Of a stretch of DNA of 64,000 nucleotides, positions 31,924-40,919 are shown piece by piece. The position numbers and the translations under genes were made by a program. Each line of letters opens with the position of its first letter. Position 1 is the stretch's first letter. The DNA is from Naasia lichenicola (lineage in GTDB: Bacteria > Actinomycetota > Actinomycetes > Actinomycetales > Microbacteriaceae): the NCBI RefSeq assembly GCF_004801885.1, contig NZ_SSSM01000003.1, forward strand, positions 1 to 64,000. Direction: 5' to 3'. Below the pieces are notes generated by a model that made no database searches, was not told where the DNA came from, and saw only the letters and a list, made by a program, of their open reading frames with translations.

Positions 31924-33452
31924 GCGCGGTGTTCCGTTCCGGGACGGTGGGAGGTGGTGGTCTGCGGCGCGACGACCGCGACGGTGATGTCCGCGTCGTG
32001 GCGCAGCAGGTCGGCTTCGGTCTCGCCGTGGATGAGGATCCGCGAGGTGCCGCCGCGGACCGCGACGACGGGCGGGCGGCCGAGGTAGTTGTAGTTGCTC
32101 GACAGCGACCAGCAGTAGGCGCCGGTCGCGGCGACGGCCAGCAGGTCGCCCGGCTGGACATCTCCCGGCAGGTAGTCGGCGTTCACGACGATGTCGCCGC
32201 TCTCGCAGTGCTTGCCCGCGACGCGGACCAGGGCCGGCTCGACATCGGAGACCCGGGACGCGATGCGCACGGAGTAGTCAGCTCCGTACAGAGCCGGCCG
32301 GGCGTTGTCGCTCATCCCGCCGTCGACGCTGACGTAGCGGCGCACGCCGAGGTCGCCGACCTGCACGTCCTTGGTCGTGCCGACCTCGTAGAGGGTGATG
32401 CCGGGGGTGCCGATGATCGAGCGACCGGGTTCGACGGCGACGATCGGTACCGGGATCTCGAGGCGAGCGCACTCGGCTGCCACGATCTCGGCGAACTGCC
32501 GGGCGATCTCGCCCACCGGGGTGGGGTCGTCGGCCGTCGTGTAGGCGATGCCGAAGCCGCCGCCGAGGTTGAGCTCGGGCAGCGGACCGCCGGCGAGGAG
32601 CTCCTTGTGCACGGCGAGCAGCCGCGATGCGGACTCGACGAATCCGCGCGCATCGAAGATCTGCGAGCCGATGTGCGAGTGCAGGCCGAGCAGCTCGAGG
32701 CTGTCCTCGGCGCGGATGGCGACGGCGATGTCGGGGACGTCGTCGAGCGGGATGCCGAACTTCTGGTCCTCGTGGGCGGTAGCGAGGTAGTCGTGGGTGG
32801 AGGCGTGCACTCCGCTGTTGACTCGGATGCGCAGCTTCTGACGCACGCCGTGACGGGCGGCGATCTCGGCGATGCGCTGCACCTCGATCGCGCTGTCGAC
32901 GACGATCACCCCGACGCCCACGGTGACCGCGCGCTGGATCTCGGCGACCGACTTGTTGTTGCCGTGGTAGCCGATCCGTGCGGTGTCGAAGCCGGCGGCG
33001 AGGGCCACCGCCAGCTCTCCCCCGCTGCAGACGTCGAGGTGCAGCCCGGCCTCCTCCATCCACCGGGCGACGCCCGCGGAGAGGAACGCCTTGCCGGCGT
33101 AGTAGACCTTGGCGCTCGATCCGACGGCTTGGAAGGCGCCGCGGAAGGCGGTCAGCGCGGCGGTGGCCCGGGCGCGGACGTTGTCCTCGTCAAGGACGTA
33201 GAGCGGAGTGCCGTACTGAGCCTTCAACGCCGACGCCGAGACGCCGCCGACAACGAGCTCGCCGCCGCTGCTCTGTCCGTCGCCGTGACGGGAGATGACG
33301 GCGCTGCGCTCGGCCGACGCCGGCCAGATGCCCGCGGCGAGCGCATTCGCATCGGAGGGCACGGTGAGCCAGACGGGCGCGAGCGAGCGGGCGTCAGCAC
33401 TGTCGGATCCGCCGTGGGAGGCGCTGTCGGAATGGGGGGAGGCTGCGGACAC
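31920..33452 (-). CDS. lysA: Diaminopimelate decarboxylase
   Basis: The protein has 510 residues, with a roughly 70-residue N-terminal extension (Ser/Ala/Asp-rich, then APVWLTVPSDANALAAGIWP) before the TIM-barrel core, as in related actinobacteria. PLP lysine is in VYYAGKAFLS (about 121). HSHIGSQIF, EPGRSIIG, the catalytic cysteine in GKHCESGD and GAYCWSLSSNYN are present. It makes lysine from meso-diaminopimelate. GTG start with CGAGGG upstream. It heads a four-gene operon. Confidence 0.96.
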   Translation of the reverse strand: MSAASPHSDSASHGGSDSADARSLAPVWLTVPSDANALAAGIWPASAERSAVISRHGDGQSSGGELVVGGVSASALKAQYGTPLYVLDEDNVRARATAALTAFRGAFQAVGSSAKVYYAGKAFLSAGVARWMEEAGLHLDVCSGGELAVALAAGFDTARIGYHGNNKSVAEIQRAVTVGVGVIVVDSAIEVQRIAEIAARHGVRQKLRIRVNSGVHASTHDYLATAHEDQKFGIPLDDVPDIAVAIRAEDSLELLGLHSHIGSQIFDARGFVESASRLLAVHKELLAGGPLPELNLGGGFGIAYTTADDPTPVGEIARQFAEIVAAECARLEIPVPIVAVEPGRSIIGTPGITLYEVGTTKDVQVGDLGVRRYVSVDGGMSDNARPALYGADYSVRIASRVSDVEPALVRVAGKHCESGDIVVNADYLPGDVQPGDLLAVAATGAYCWSLSSNYNYLGRPPVVAVRGGTSRILIHGETEADLLRHDADITVAVVAPQTTTSHRPGTEHRA

Positions 33453-33789
33453 GTGAACCCTCGGGCTGATGTGTGGCGAGCGAACCCGGATTGGTCCCTG
33501 AAGCCGAAGATGCGGACAGAAGTACGGTGCGACGCCAAGCGACGCGTTGCCGGGAGTTGCGACGAGAAGCGGTGCGTCGGAATTATCGACGGAAAGTCGC
33601 TGAGAGCCTACCCGGACCCCGCCGACCCGGTCGAATCCGCCCGGCTCGCTCCCCTCTCTCCGCGCTCCCCTCCCCACCTTCACGGATCAGGCGATTTTCA
33701 CGGATCAGGCGATTCTGCGATTTCGGGCACGGATCAGGCGAATTTCGCCTGATCCGCGTTCGAAAGCCTGAACGGTGAAAGGGATCGCC
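33453..33789. other. Intergenic region, 337 bp, between DUF2993 gene and lysA
   Basis: The right part holds the direct/inverted hairpin repeat described separately. The rest must contain the lysA promoter on the minus strand; a TAGGCT hexamer near 33606-33611 would give a leader of about 150 bases. No leader peptide rich in Lys or Thr codons and no known riboswitch fold was recognised. Confidence 0.4.
33681..33756. repeat. Three direct copies plus one inverted copy of cacggatcaggcga
   Basis: Direct copies lie at 33681-33696, 33699-33714 and 33729-33744. The third pairs with an inverted copy to form an 11-bp perfect hairpin with a 3-base loop (ggatcaggcga/tcgcctgatcc). It sits 34 bases past the DUF2993 stop, so the hairpin may end that transcript. 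Confidence 0.8.
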
Positions 33790-34560
33790 CTAGGAACAGG
33801 ATCCGGTGGATGCCATGGTCTGCTCCGAGAACGTGATGTCGTGCGCGGAGAAGCCGACGACCGCCTGATGCTCCGAGATGGTGACCCGGTTGAGCTGCAG
33901 CGCGGATGGCAGGTACTGCGCAACGCAGATGGAGAGCCCTTCGGGCGCGACGACGTCGATGAGCCGGCTGGCGTCGATATCGATGCCGCCGATCTCGACG
34001 GACGCCGCCGTCGGGGTGAAGCTGACCACGCCGTTCTCGAGAGCCGGCTGGAGCACCACGGTGAACGGCAGGTCCTGGCCGAGCACTGTCGCGCTGTCGG
34101 AGTAGTTGACGATCCCGTTCCCGAAGCTGATGACGCCTCTGACGCCCTGCTGGGCGAGCAGCTGCGCGGCGGCCGAGTCGGTGAACCTGAGGTTGCCCGC
34201 CGCGCTCTCGGTGGGCTTGTTCTGGTAGTCCGTCGGGACGTTCCGCAGATCGACATGCACGGTGGCCGGAGCGCCGGACACCGTCAGCTGATCGGAGTCG
34301 AGCGAGATCTCGTCGATCGTTCCGGCGATGAACTGGCGGATCATCGATCCGCCGCCGACCTCGGTGACGACGGTTCCCTCGACCTCGGGCGGGAGCTGCT
34401 GCTCGATGCCGTCGCTGATCCCCTTCTCGGTGGCGGTCCGGGCGATCGGATCGCCGACCAGGAACGCGCCGAATCCGAGCAGAGCCAGGATCACGATCGG
34501 GATGGTGATGCCGAGGACGATCCGCCGCCCGCGGTGGAGACGGCGCTCGGTCGACGGCAT
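33790..34560 (-). CDS. DUF2993 (LmeA-type) membrane-anchored protein
   Basis: The protein has 256 residues from an ATG with GAGGATCGGGG upstream. An N-terminal signal anchor (about 14-37, RIVLGITIPIVILALLGFGAFLV) is followed by an extracytoplasmic domain with DUF2993 features (GTIDEISLDSDQLTV, VDLRNVP, FGNGIVNYSDSATVLGQDLPFTV). LmeA of mycobacteria is a phospholipid-binding envelope protein affecting lipomannan. The function here is by family only. Confidence 0.83.
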   Translation of the reverse strand: MPSTERRLHRGRRIVLGITIPIVILALLGFGAFLVGDPIARTATEKGISDGIEQQLPPEVEGTVVTEVGGGSMIRQFIAGTIDEISLDSDQLTVSGAPATVHVDLRNVPTDYQNKPTESAAGNLRFTDSAAAQLLAQQGVRGVISFGNGIVNYSDSATVLGQDLPFTVVLQPALENGVVSFTPTAASVEIGGIDIDASRLIDVVAPEGLSICVAQYLPSALQLNRVTISEHQAVVGFSAHDITFSEQTMASTGSCS

Positions 34561-34640
34561 GCCCCGATCCTCCCGCGCGCCCCTGGGGATCCCCAGCAAG
34601 GCGGTCCGGCGGATCTGCTCGATGCAGACCCTCATCGTCC

Positions 34641-34698
34641 CGAACTGCCCAGTTCTGCCGCCTGGAACGCCTTCCCAGCGGCAGAACTGGGCAGCTCG
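34641..34698. repeat. 58-bp palindromic element, copy C
   Basis: Arms are the same as in copies A and B with one change in the right arm (gcagctcg). It starts four bases beyond the argS stop, again at the 3' end of a gene. Confidence 0.88.
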
Positions 34699-34702
34699 CG
34701 GA

Positions 34703-36379
34703 CTACATGCGGTCGGGCGCGCTCACTCCGAGCAGGCCGAGGCCGTTGCGCAGCACCTGGCTCACCGCGTCGTTGAGCCAGAGGCGGGTGCGGTGCACGG
34801 CCTCGACCGTCGCGTCGCCCTGCGGGATCACCCGGCAGCTGTCGTACCAGCGGTGGTAGCCGCCGGCCAGCTCCTCCAGGTAGCGGGCGACCCGGTGCGG
34901 CTCGCGCAGCTCCGACGCCTGGGCGAGGATCCGCGGGAACTCCTGCAGCACACCGAGCAGGATCGACTCCGTCTCGTGCTCGAGGGTCTCGGGCGCGAAG
35001 GCCTCGACCCCATCGACGACGCGGGCGACACCGGACGCGGCCGCATTGCGGGCGACCGCCTGCGTGCGGGCGTGCGCGTACTGCACGTAGTAGACGGGAT
35101 TGTCATTCGTGCGCTTGGTGAGCAGGTCGAGATCGACGTCGAGCTGGGAGTCGGCGGACGAGCGGACGAGTGCGTACCGCGCGGCGTCGATGCCGACCGC
35201 CTCGATGAGGTCCTCCATCGTCACGACGTTGCCGGCACGCTTGCTCATCCGCACGGGCTCGCCGTCCTTGACGAGGTTGACGAGCTGACCGATCAGGATC
35301 TCGAGGTTGTAGTACGGCGTGTCCCCGAACGCCGCGACCGTGGCCATCAACCGACCGATGTATCCGTGGTGATCGGCGCCGAGCATGATCAGGTTGCGCT
35401 CGAAGCCGCGCTCCCTCTTATTGAGGTAGTACGCGAGGTCGCCGGCGATGTAGGCGGGCTCGCCGTTGCTGCGGATGACGACCCGGTCGCGGTCGTCACC
35501 GAACGTGGTCGTCCTCAGCCAGATGGCCCCGTCTGCCTCGAAGATGTGGCCGAGCTCACGGAGCCGCGCGACAGCGTGGTCGACGGCGCCCGTCTCGTAG
35601 AGGGAGTTCTCGTGGAAGTAGACGTCGAAGTCGACTCTGAAGTCGATCATCGACTGGCGGATGTCGCCGAACATGAGCTCGACTCCCGCAGCGCGGAAGA
35701 CCTCCTGCGCCTCGTCACGCGGGAGCACGGCGAGGTCGCCCGGATAGTCGGCGACGACTCGGGCCGCGATCTCCGCGATGTAGCCGCCGGCGTATCCGTC
35801 CTCGGGAGTCGGCTCGCCGAGGTAGCTGGCCAGCAGGCTGCGGCTGAAGCGGTCGATCTGCGCGCCGTGGTCGTTGAAGTAGTACTCGCGGGTGACCTCG
35901 GCGCCCTGCGCCTGGAGGATGCGGGCGAGGCTGTCGCCCACGGCGCCCCAGCGCGCGCCGCCGAGGTGCATCGGGCCAGTGGGGTTCGCCGACACGAACT
36001 CGAGGTTCATCTTGACGCCGGCGAGCTCCGTGCCCTGGCCGAAGGTGTCGCCCGCGTCGAGGATGACCTTCGCGAGAGCACCGGCGGCCGCGGCGTCGAG
36101 GGTGACGTTGATGAAGCCCGGGCCGGCGACGTCGACCCTCTTCACGCCGTCCAGCGCGGCGATGCCGTCGGCGAGCTCGGCCGCGAGCTCGCGCGGGTTC
36201 GATCCGAGCTGCTTGCCGAAGCGCAGGGCGACGTTGCTGGCCCAGTCGCCGTGCTCGCGATTGCGCGGCCGCTCGAGGGCGACATCCGACGCACTCGGGG
36301 CGATCCCCTCGACACCGCGTCGCTCGGCCGCCGAAGCGACGAGAGCGGCCATGGCGTCAGCGAGATCAGCAGGAGTCAC
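34703..36379 (-). CDS. argS: Arginyl-tRNA synthetase
   Basis: The 558-residue class-I synthetase has an N-terminal Add1 domain ([15 protein letters not shown]), the HIGH-equivalent in [15 protein letters not shown], the KMSKS-equivalent RMSKRAGN and a C-terminal anticodon-binding domain ending in [12 protein letters not shown] start chosen at ACTCCTGCTGATCTC (VTPADLAD). TAGGCT lies eight bases upstream and no ribosome site is visible, so the message may be leaderless. Confidence 0.96.
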   Translation of the reverse strand: MTPADLADAMAALVASAAERRGVEGIAPSASDVALERPRNREHGDWASNVALRFGKQLGSNPRELAAELADGIAALDGVKRVDVAGPGFINVTLDAAAAGALAKVILDAGDTFGQGTELAGVKMNLEFVSANPTGPMHLGGARWGAVGDSLARILQAQGAEVTREYYFNDHGAQIDRFSRSLLASYLGEPTPEDGYAGGYIAEIAARVVADYPGDLAVLPRDEAQEVFRAAGVELMFGDIRQSMIDFRVDFDVYFHENSLYETGAVDHAVARLRELGHIFEADGAIWLRTTTFGDDRDRVVIRSNGEPAYIAGDLAYYLNKRERGFERNLIMLGADHHGYIGRLMATVAAFGDTPYYNLEILIGQLVNLVKDGEPVRMSKRAGNVVTMEDLIEAVGIDAARYALVRSSADSQLDVDLDLLTKRTNDNPVYYVQYAHARTQAVARNAAASGVARVVDGVEAFAPETLEHETESILLGVLQEFPRILAQASELREPHRVARYLEELAGGYHRWYDSCRVIPQGDATVEAVHRTRLWLNDAVSQVLRNGLGLLGVSAPDRM

Positions 36380-36574
36380 GGCCGTCAAGCCTAGCCGCGC
36401 CGCTCCCGGCGCACGCACGGGCATCAGAGCGGCTGCCCGTCCGACTCATCCTTCCGATGTGGCGCGTCATCCGCCCGTCGGACGCTCCGTGTCCCCCGTC
36501 GGCTGTAGCCTCCTGCTGTTCGAGGGGAACGGGTGCGCGCCATCGCCATCCGTCCAACGCGTCAGAAGTGGGGA

Positions 36575-37186
36575 ATGTCCGTGAGGACCAGTCGGTGGAC
36601 CGTCGTCGTGCTGGGCCTGGCCGTTGCATCGGTGGCGCTGGCAGGCTGCACTTCCAACCCGGTTCAGCCGGCGCCTCAGCAGACGACCACCGCTCCGCCG
36701 GTCGTGGTCACCGAGCCCTCGCAGTCGACCACTCCCGAGCCGGAGCCGACCGCGACGCAGGAACCGGGGATCCCGGTCGTCCAGACCTGCGACCAGCTGA
36801 TCACGCCCGACGAGCTGTACGCCTTCAACCCGAACGTCGGTGTCAATCCGGCCTATCAGGCCGAGACGGGCACGACTGCGTCGAGGATCGTCTCGCTGCA
36901 GGGCGTCGCCTGCGGCTGGTCGAACCAGACGAGCAACGAAACGATCGAGATCGCGGTGGCCCATCTCTCGTCCACGGCGATCGAGGGCCTCAAGAACGAG
37001 CTCGCCCTCTCGAGCACACCCGTGCCGACCTACGGCGACGAGGCGTACTTCGAGGTCAACAGCGGACTGGGCGAGGCCAACGTCTTCTCGGGCGACTACT
37101 GGATCTACGCGCGCTCGACCACGTTCCTCGAGCCGGGCGACGCGGCCATGCTGATGGACGACGTGATGGCGGCGCTCACCGCCTGA
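36575..37186 (+). CDS. Lipoprotein of unknown function
   Basis: The protein has 203 residues with a short basic start, a hydrophobic helix and a lipobox VALAGC (lipidated Cys about residue 24). A Thr/Pro/Glu-rich linker leads to an extracellular domain with two cysteines (TCDQLITPDELYAF and ACGWSN) that could form a disulfide. It resembles small actinobacterial lipoproteins next to argS, but I recognise no function. An in-frame GTG at 36581 is better spaced from GGGGA and may be the true start. Confidence 0.8.
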   Translation: MSVRTSRWTVVVLGLAVASVALAGCTSNPVQPAPQQTTTAPPVVVTEPSQSTTPEPEPTATQEPGIPVVQTCDQLITPDELYAFNPNVGVNPAYQAETGTTASRIVSLQGVACGWSNQTSNETIEIAVAHLSSTAIEGLKNELALSSTPVPTYGDEAYFEVNSGLGEANVFSGDYWIYARSTTFLEPGDAAMLMDDVMAALTA

Positions 37187-37239
37187 GCGGTCCACCGATG
37201 CGGTACGCCCGAGCGGCCCGCGACCCGCGGCCCGCTCAC

Positions 37240-38040
37240 TCAGCCCAGGGTGACGAACTGGTCCATGTTGTCGAGCGGCAGCTCATCGACGACCGCCGTC
37301 ACCCACATCGAGTTGAGCGTGACGTTGCCGCCGTGGCTCGACAGGAATGCGGTGTCCGCGGCATCCCGGCCGGTGGCGATGCGCAGCAGGGTCTGGCGCG
37401 GGGCGAGCGCGGTGGCGTCGACGACGTGCCACTGCCCGTCGACATAGGCCTCGGCGACGGCGTGGAAGTCCATCGGCTGCAGTCCCGGCGCGTAGACGGA
37501 GACGAGTCGGGCGGGAACATCCATTGCGCGGAGCAGCGCGACGCAGAGGTGCGCGTAGTCGCGGCAGACCCCCTGCCGGTCGAGCAGGGTCTGGGTCGCG
37601 CCGTCGGTCGGCAGGCTGGATCCCGGCACGTAGCTGAGCTGGGCGCCGACCCACGAGCTGACACCGAGGAGCAGGTCACGGCCCTTGAGTCCGGTGAACT
37701 CGGCCTGCGCGGTGGCGAGCAGGGAGTCGGATTCGGCGTAGCGGCTGGGGCGCAGGTAGGTGACGAGGTCGAGCGGCTCGACCGGGACCGGCTCGGAGTG
37801 GCCGATGACCTCGGCGGCATAGTCGATGGTGAGCGGCCCCGCCTCGGCGAAGAAGCGATGCAGCACTGTGCCGTGCAGATCCTCCATCACGATGGGGGTG
37901 AACTCGGTGCCGCGGCGCTCGAACGAGATCGAGTCGGTGACCGTCGAGCCGGGCATCGGCTTGGCTGCGGAGATCGCGAACACCAGCTCGGCGCGGTCGG
38001 CGATGTAGAGCTCGATGTGGCTGGTCACGTTGCGGCGCAT
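37240..38040 (-). CDS. Transglutaminase-like cysteine peptidase family protein
   Basis: The 266-residue cytosolic protein has a bacterial transglutaminase N-terminal beta domain (TSHIELYIADRAELVFAIS) followed by the papain-like core. The Cys-His-Asp triad is visible in GVCRDYAHLC (Cys about 158), DFHAVAEAYV (His about 191) and WHVVDATAL (Asp about 205). Many such proteins act as proteases or amidases. Convergent with the lipoprotein gene. Confidence 0.88.
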   Translation of the reverse strand: MRRNVTSHIELYIADRAELVFAISAAKPMPGSTVTDSISFERRGTEFTPIVMEDLHGTVLHRFFAEAGPLTIDYAAEVIGHSEPVPVEPLDLVTYLRPSRYAESDSLLATAQAEFTGLKGRDLLLGVSSWVGAQLSYVPGSSLPTDGATQTLLDRQGVCRDYAHLCVALLRAMDVPARLVSVYAPGLQPMDFHAVAEAYVDGQWHVVDATALAPRQTLLRIATGRDAADTAFLSSHGGNVTLNSMWVTAVVDELPLDNMDQFVTLG

Positions 38041-38131
38041 CCCGCAATCGTTCCATAGCGCGGACGGTCGGCTTTGCGGCTCCGAACCGGGCTCAGGTTC
38101 GACCCATCGACGGACTGCGATAGTCGATGCC

Positions 38132-38782
38132 ATGACCCTTCCTGGAATCACGAACATCGGACTCATCGGCGCAGGGCACATCGGATCGGCGATCGCCCGC
38201 CTCGCGGTCCGCAACGACTACACCGTCGTGGTGAGCAATTCCCGCGGCCCGGAGTCATTGGAGGAGCTCGTCGACGAGCTCGGACCCCATGCATCTGCGG
38301 CACTCGCCGAGCATGCGGCGCAGGTCGGCGACCTCGTGGTCGTCACCATCCCCCTCGGGCGATTCCGTGAGGTGCCGGTCGAGCCGCTCGAAGGCAAGAT
38401 CGTCATCGACACCAACAACTACTACCCGGGGCGCGACGGTCAGATCCCTGAGCTCGACAGCGACTCGACGACCTCGTCGGCACTGCTGCAGGAGCACCTG
38501 CCGACCTCGCGGGTGGTCAAGGTCTTCAACAACATCGGCTTCGCCGACATCCCCAACGACGCCAAGCCGGTCGGGACCCCCGGTCGCCGCGCTCTGCCGG
38601 TCGCCAGCGATGACGACGAGGCCAAGGCCACCGTCATCGCGCTGCTCGACGAGTTCGGCTACGACGCCGTCGACGTCGGGTCGCTCGCCGACAGCTGGCG
38701 CTACCAGCCGGACACTCCGGCCTACGGCGTGCCGGCGGATGCGGATGGGATGCGCAAGCTGATCGACGCCGCCGAGCGCTGA
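38132..38782 (+). CDS. NADP-binding oxidoreductase, F420-dependent NADP reductase (FNO/NpdG) type
   Basis: The 216-residue protein has an N-terminal Rossmann motif IGLIGAGHIGSAIARLA (8-24), NSRGPESL for NADP phosphate recognition, VVVTIPLGRF and DTNNYYPGRDG. The pattern fits proteins that exchange hydride between NADP(H) and F420 or a similar carrier. Actinobacterial paralogues without F420 activity also exist, so the substrate is open. Confidence 0.82.
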   Translation: MTLPGITNIGLIGAGHIGSAIARLAVRNDYTVVVSNSRGPESLEELVDELGPHASAALAEHAAQVGDLVVVTIPLGRFREVPVEPLEGKIVIDTNNYYPGRDGQIPELDSDSTTSSALLQEHLPTSRVVKVFNNIGFADIPNDAKPVGTPGRRALPVASDDDEAKATVIALLDEFGYDAVDVGSLADSWRYQPDTPAYGVPADADGMRKLIDAAER

Positions 38783-38853
38783 CGCAGCGAGCCCGGTGGC
38801 TGAGCCGGGCACGAAGCGCCCGCGTCGAAGCCCTCGTCGAAGCCCGCCCGCTC

Positions 38854-39534
38854 CTACGGAACCAGCGCGATGCCGGCCCAGGCGCCTGCTACCCGTATGA
38901 ATCGGATGCGGCGTTGAGCCTGGCCCGGCTGACCCTGCCAGAACTCGATCACCGTCGGAATCAATCGGTAGACGGTCCAGTCTTCGGGCACCTCCTCGGC
39001 GTCCGAGTCGAGTTCCTCTCGTGCTCGCTCGAGCTGCTCCGTCATGTCGTCGGGCAGCGGATCGCTCTGCTGCCCGACGCGTGCGGCCGCCTTGAATCCG
39101 TTGCCGCGATCCTTGTAGTCCGCGGCGCTGGTGTCGGGCTCGGCTCGTTCGACGATCCCCTGCATGCGCACCTGACGGTGCTGCTCCCGCCAATAGCTGA
39201 CTGCAGCGGCGTGCGGATTGATCGAGAGCTGACGCCCCTTCGGGCTGTCAGCCGAGGTGGCGAATCCGACGGCGCCGCGCTCTCCAGAGGCTTCGGGCAT
39301 CCACACCTCACGCAGCAGGACGGTCCGCGCATCGGGCGCACCATCCGCGCCCACGGTCGCGAGCGTGATCGTGTGGGGTGCCGCCGCTCCCCCATCGACG
39401 GCATGAGCCAGCCAGCGGGCGTAGACCTCGAACGGCTGATCGTCGATCTCGACATCGAATTCGGGAGCCTCATCCGAGGGCATCCGCGCCGCACGGAGGA
39501 GGTCGTGCAGGTCGGAGGTCGTCGGCGATTCCAC
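38854..39534 (-). CDS. pdxH: Pyridoxamine/pyridoxine 5'-phosphate oxidase
   Basis: The 226-residue split-barrel FMN enzyme has FMN and PLP contacts in ARTVLLREV, PKGRQLSINPHAAAVSYW, QVRMQGIVER and the C-terminal WQGQPGQAQRRIRF. The usual terminal motif (RLHDR...W..RLAP) is changed to IRFIRVAGAWAGIALVP, so it may be a divergent PdxH or a related FMN oxidase. TAGGGT lies six bases before the GTG start. Confidence 0.85.
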   Translation of the reverse strand: MESPTTSDLHDLLRAARMPSDEAPEFDVEIDDQPFEVYARWLAHAVDGGAAAPHTITLATVGADGAPDARTVLLREVWMPEASGERGAVGFATSADSPKGRQLSINPHAAAVSYWREQHRQVRMQGIVERAEPDTSAADYKDRGNGFKAAARVGQQSDPLPDDMTEQLERAREELDSDAEEVPEDWTVYRLIPTVIEFWQGQPGQAQRRIRFIRVAGAWAGIALVP

Positions 39535-39540
39535 GCTCCG

Positions 39541-39546
39541 ACCCTA
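39541..39546 (-). promoter_or_regulatory. Candidate -10 box of a leaderless pdxH transcript
   Basis: TAGGGT on the minus strand, six bases from the GTG start. Confidence 0.4.
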
Positions 39547-39642
39547 GTTGCGCCACCTCCGATCGGGTCCGACGTTTCTCGACGAACAGGTCGACAGGGC
39601 GGGGCCACAGGCCACCGCCAGCTGCCTCGCCGCGGCGCTCCG

Positions 39643-39648
39643 TAGAAT
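39643..39648 (+). promoter_or_regulatory. Candidate -10 box of a leaderless esterase transcript
   Basis: TAGAAT, six bases before the ATG; a near-consensus -10 hexamer with no ribosome site downstream. Confidence 0.5.
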
Positions 39649-39654
39649 CCGCAG

Positions 39655-40596
39655 ATGGAACCACTGGCACCTGGCATGCAGAGAATCGGCGCCGTGATGC
39701 GGCGCCTGCCGGGGTCGTCGGTGGCGACCGCGACCGACGCGCAGATCGCGCGGAGCAGCGGCGCCGCTGCACCGGAACTGCTGGCCTCGATCCTCATGGG
39801 CAGTCGGCCCAAGGGGATATCGACCGAGGATCGCCGCACGAACGGCATCCCGATCCGCATCTACCGACCCGATCACTCACGGGCCTCTCGGCCGCTCATC
39901 GTCTACTTCCACGGCGGCGGCTTCGTGTTCGGTGATCTCCGCGGCGGCGACTGGATCGCCGGCACGGTCGCGAAGCAGCTCGACGCTGTCGTCGTCTCCG
40001 TCGACTATCGCCTGGCTCCGAAGCATCCGTTTCCCGCCGCGGTGGACGACTGCTTCGCCGGTCTCGTCTGGGCGGCCGACCACGCCGCCGAGCTGGGCGC
40101 GGATGCGCAGAAGATCGGCGTGATGGGAGAGAGCGCAGGTGGCAATCTCGCAGCCGTGGTGGCTCTCCTGGCTCGGGACGCTTCGACGCCGCTTGTCAGC
40201 CATCAGGCGCTGCTCTATCCGGCGACCGGAGTCGAGGAGTCGGCGTCGCGTCTGCAGAACGCGGAGGCGGTCATCCTCACCGCGGCGGACATGAAACGAT
40301 TCGGCGAGCTGTACGGGGGCGACGCGTCCGACTGGCGCGTCTCGCCGATCAGGGCAACATCGCTGGCGGGGCTGCCTCCAGCGGTGATCGTCGTCGCCAG
40401 CCACGACCCGCTTCGGGATGACGGCGTGCAGTACGCCGCCGCACTCAAGCAGGCCGGCGTCCAAGTGAGCTTGACGGAGTACCCGGCGATGCCCCACGGA
40501 TTCCTCAACTTCCCGCGCTTCGCCAGGGATGCGGTCCCTGCCCTCAAGCGGGTCGTGTTCCATCAGCGCCGCACGTTCGGCTGGCAGCCCTCCTAA
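39655..40596 (+). CDS. Alpha/beta hydrolase, hormone-sensitive-lipase-like esterase
   Basis: The 313-residue protein has the HSL oxyanion motif YFHGGGFVFGD (about 83-93), nucleophile elbow GESAGGN (Ser about 160), Asp in SHDPLRDDG and His in MPHGFLNF. It is likely a carboxylesterase for short acyl esters. It is the last backbone gene before the tRNA and island and is not part of the island pathway by position. Confidence 0.93.
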   Translation: MEPLAPGMQRIGAVMRRLPGSSVATATDAQIARSSGAAAPELLASILMGSRPKGISTEDRRTNGIPIRIYRPDHSRASRPLIVYFHGGGFVFGDLRGGDWIAGTVAKQLDAVVVSVDYRLAPKHPFPAAVDDCFAGLVWAADHAAELGADAQKIGVMGESAGGNLAAVVALLARDASTPLVSHQALLYPATGVEESASRLQNAEAVILTAADMKRFGELYGGDASDWRVSPIRATSLAGLPPAVIVVASHDPLRDDGVQYAAALKQAGVQVSLTEYPAMPHGFLNFPRFARDAVPALKRVVFHQRRTFGWQPS

Positions 40597-40657
40597 GGGG
40601 ACGCGGTCCCTGGCAGAGTCTGGCTCGGCCCCAGTGCTAGCCTTGATCGTCCCTTCA

Positions 40658-40732
40658 GCCCCCATAGCTCAGGGGATAGAGCACTGCCCTCCGGAGGCAG
40701 GGGCGCAAGTTCGAATCTTGCTGGGGGCACCA
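40658..40732 (+). tRNA. tRNA-Arg (anticodon CCG), CCA encoded
   Basis: The cloverleaf folds fully: acceptor GCCCCCA/TGGGGGC, D stem GCTC/GAGC, anticodon stem CTGCC/GGCAG with loop CTCCGGA (anticodon CCG), T stem GCAAG/CTTGC with loop TTCGAAT, discriminator A and encoded CCA. Its 3' part is the left attachment site of the adjacent island. Confidence 0.97.
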
Positions 40733-40737
40733 AACGA
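40693..40737 (+). repeat. attL core (3' end of tRNA-Arg)
   Basis: The 45 bases from ggaggcagg to ccaaacga are identical to 56352-56396. After one mismatch (g/a) the next eight bases (tccctgat) also match. The left limit is a single mismatch (c/g) in the anticodon loop. Confidence 0.93.
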
Positions 40738-40796
40738 GTCCCTGATCAATGCGGCTTTTAGGGGGCTATCCCGAGATCAATGACATCGCATCGATC

Positions 40797-40812
40797 GGCA
40801 ACAGAATGGCAA
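40797..40812 (+). promoter_or_regulatory. Candidate arm-type integrase site, left end
   Basis: The 16-mer ggcaacagaatggcaa contains two ggcaa units and matches 14 of 16 bases of a motif near the other island end, in the same orientation. Such repeats flanking the core resemble arm sites of tyrosine recombinases. Confidence 0.4.
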
Positions 40813-40919
40813 TACATTCCGGCCATCGAAGAACACCTGATCAGCGCCGCCTTGAATTGCCCCAGAAGAGCAGGGGCGGATGCGCTGCTGGATTCGTCGT
40901 GCATCCAACCCAGGTAGTA

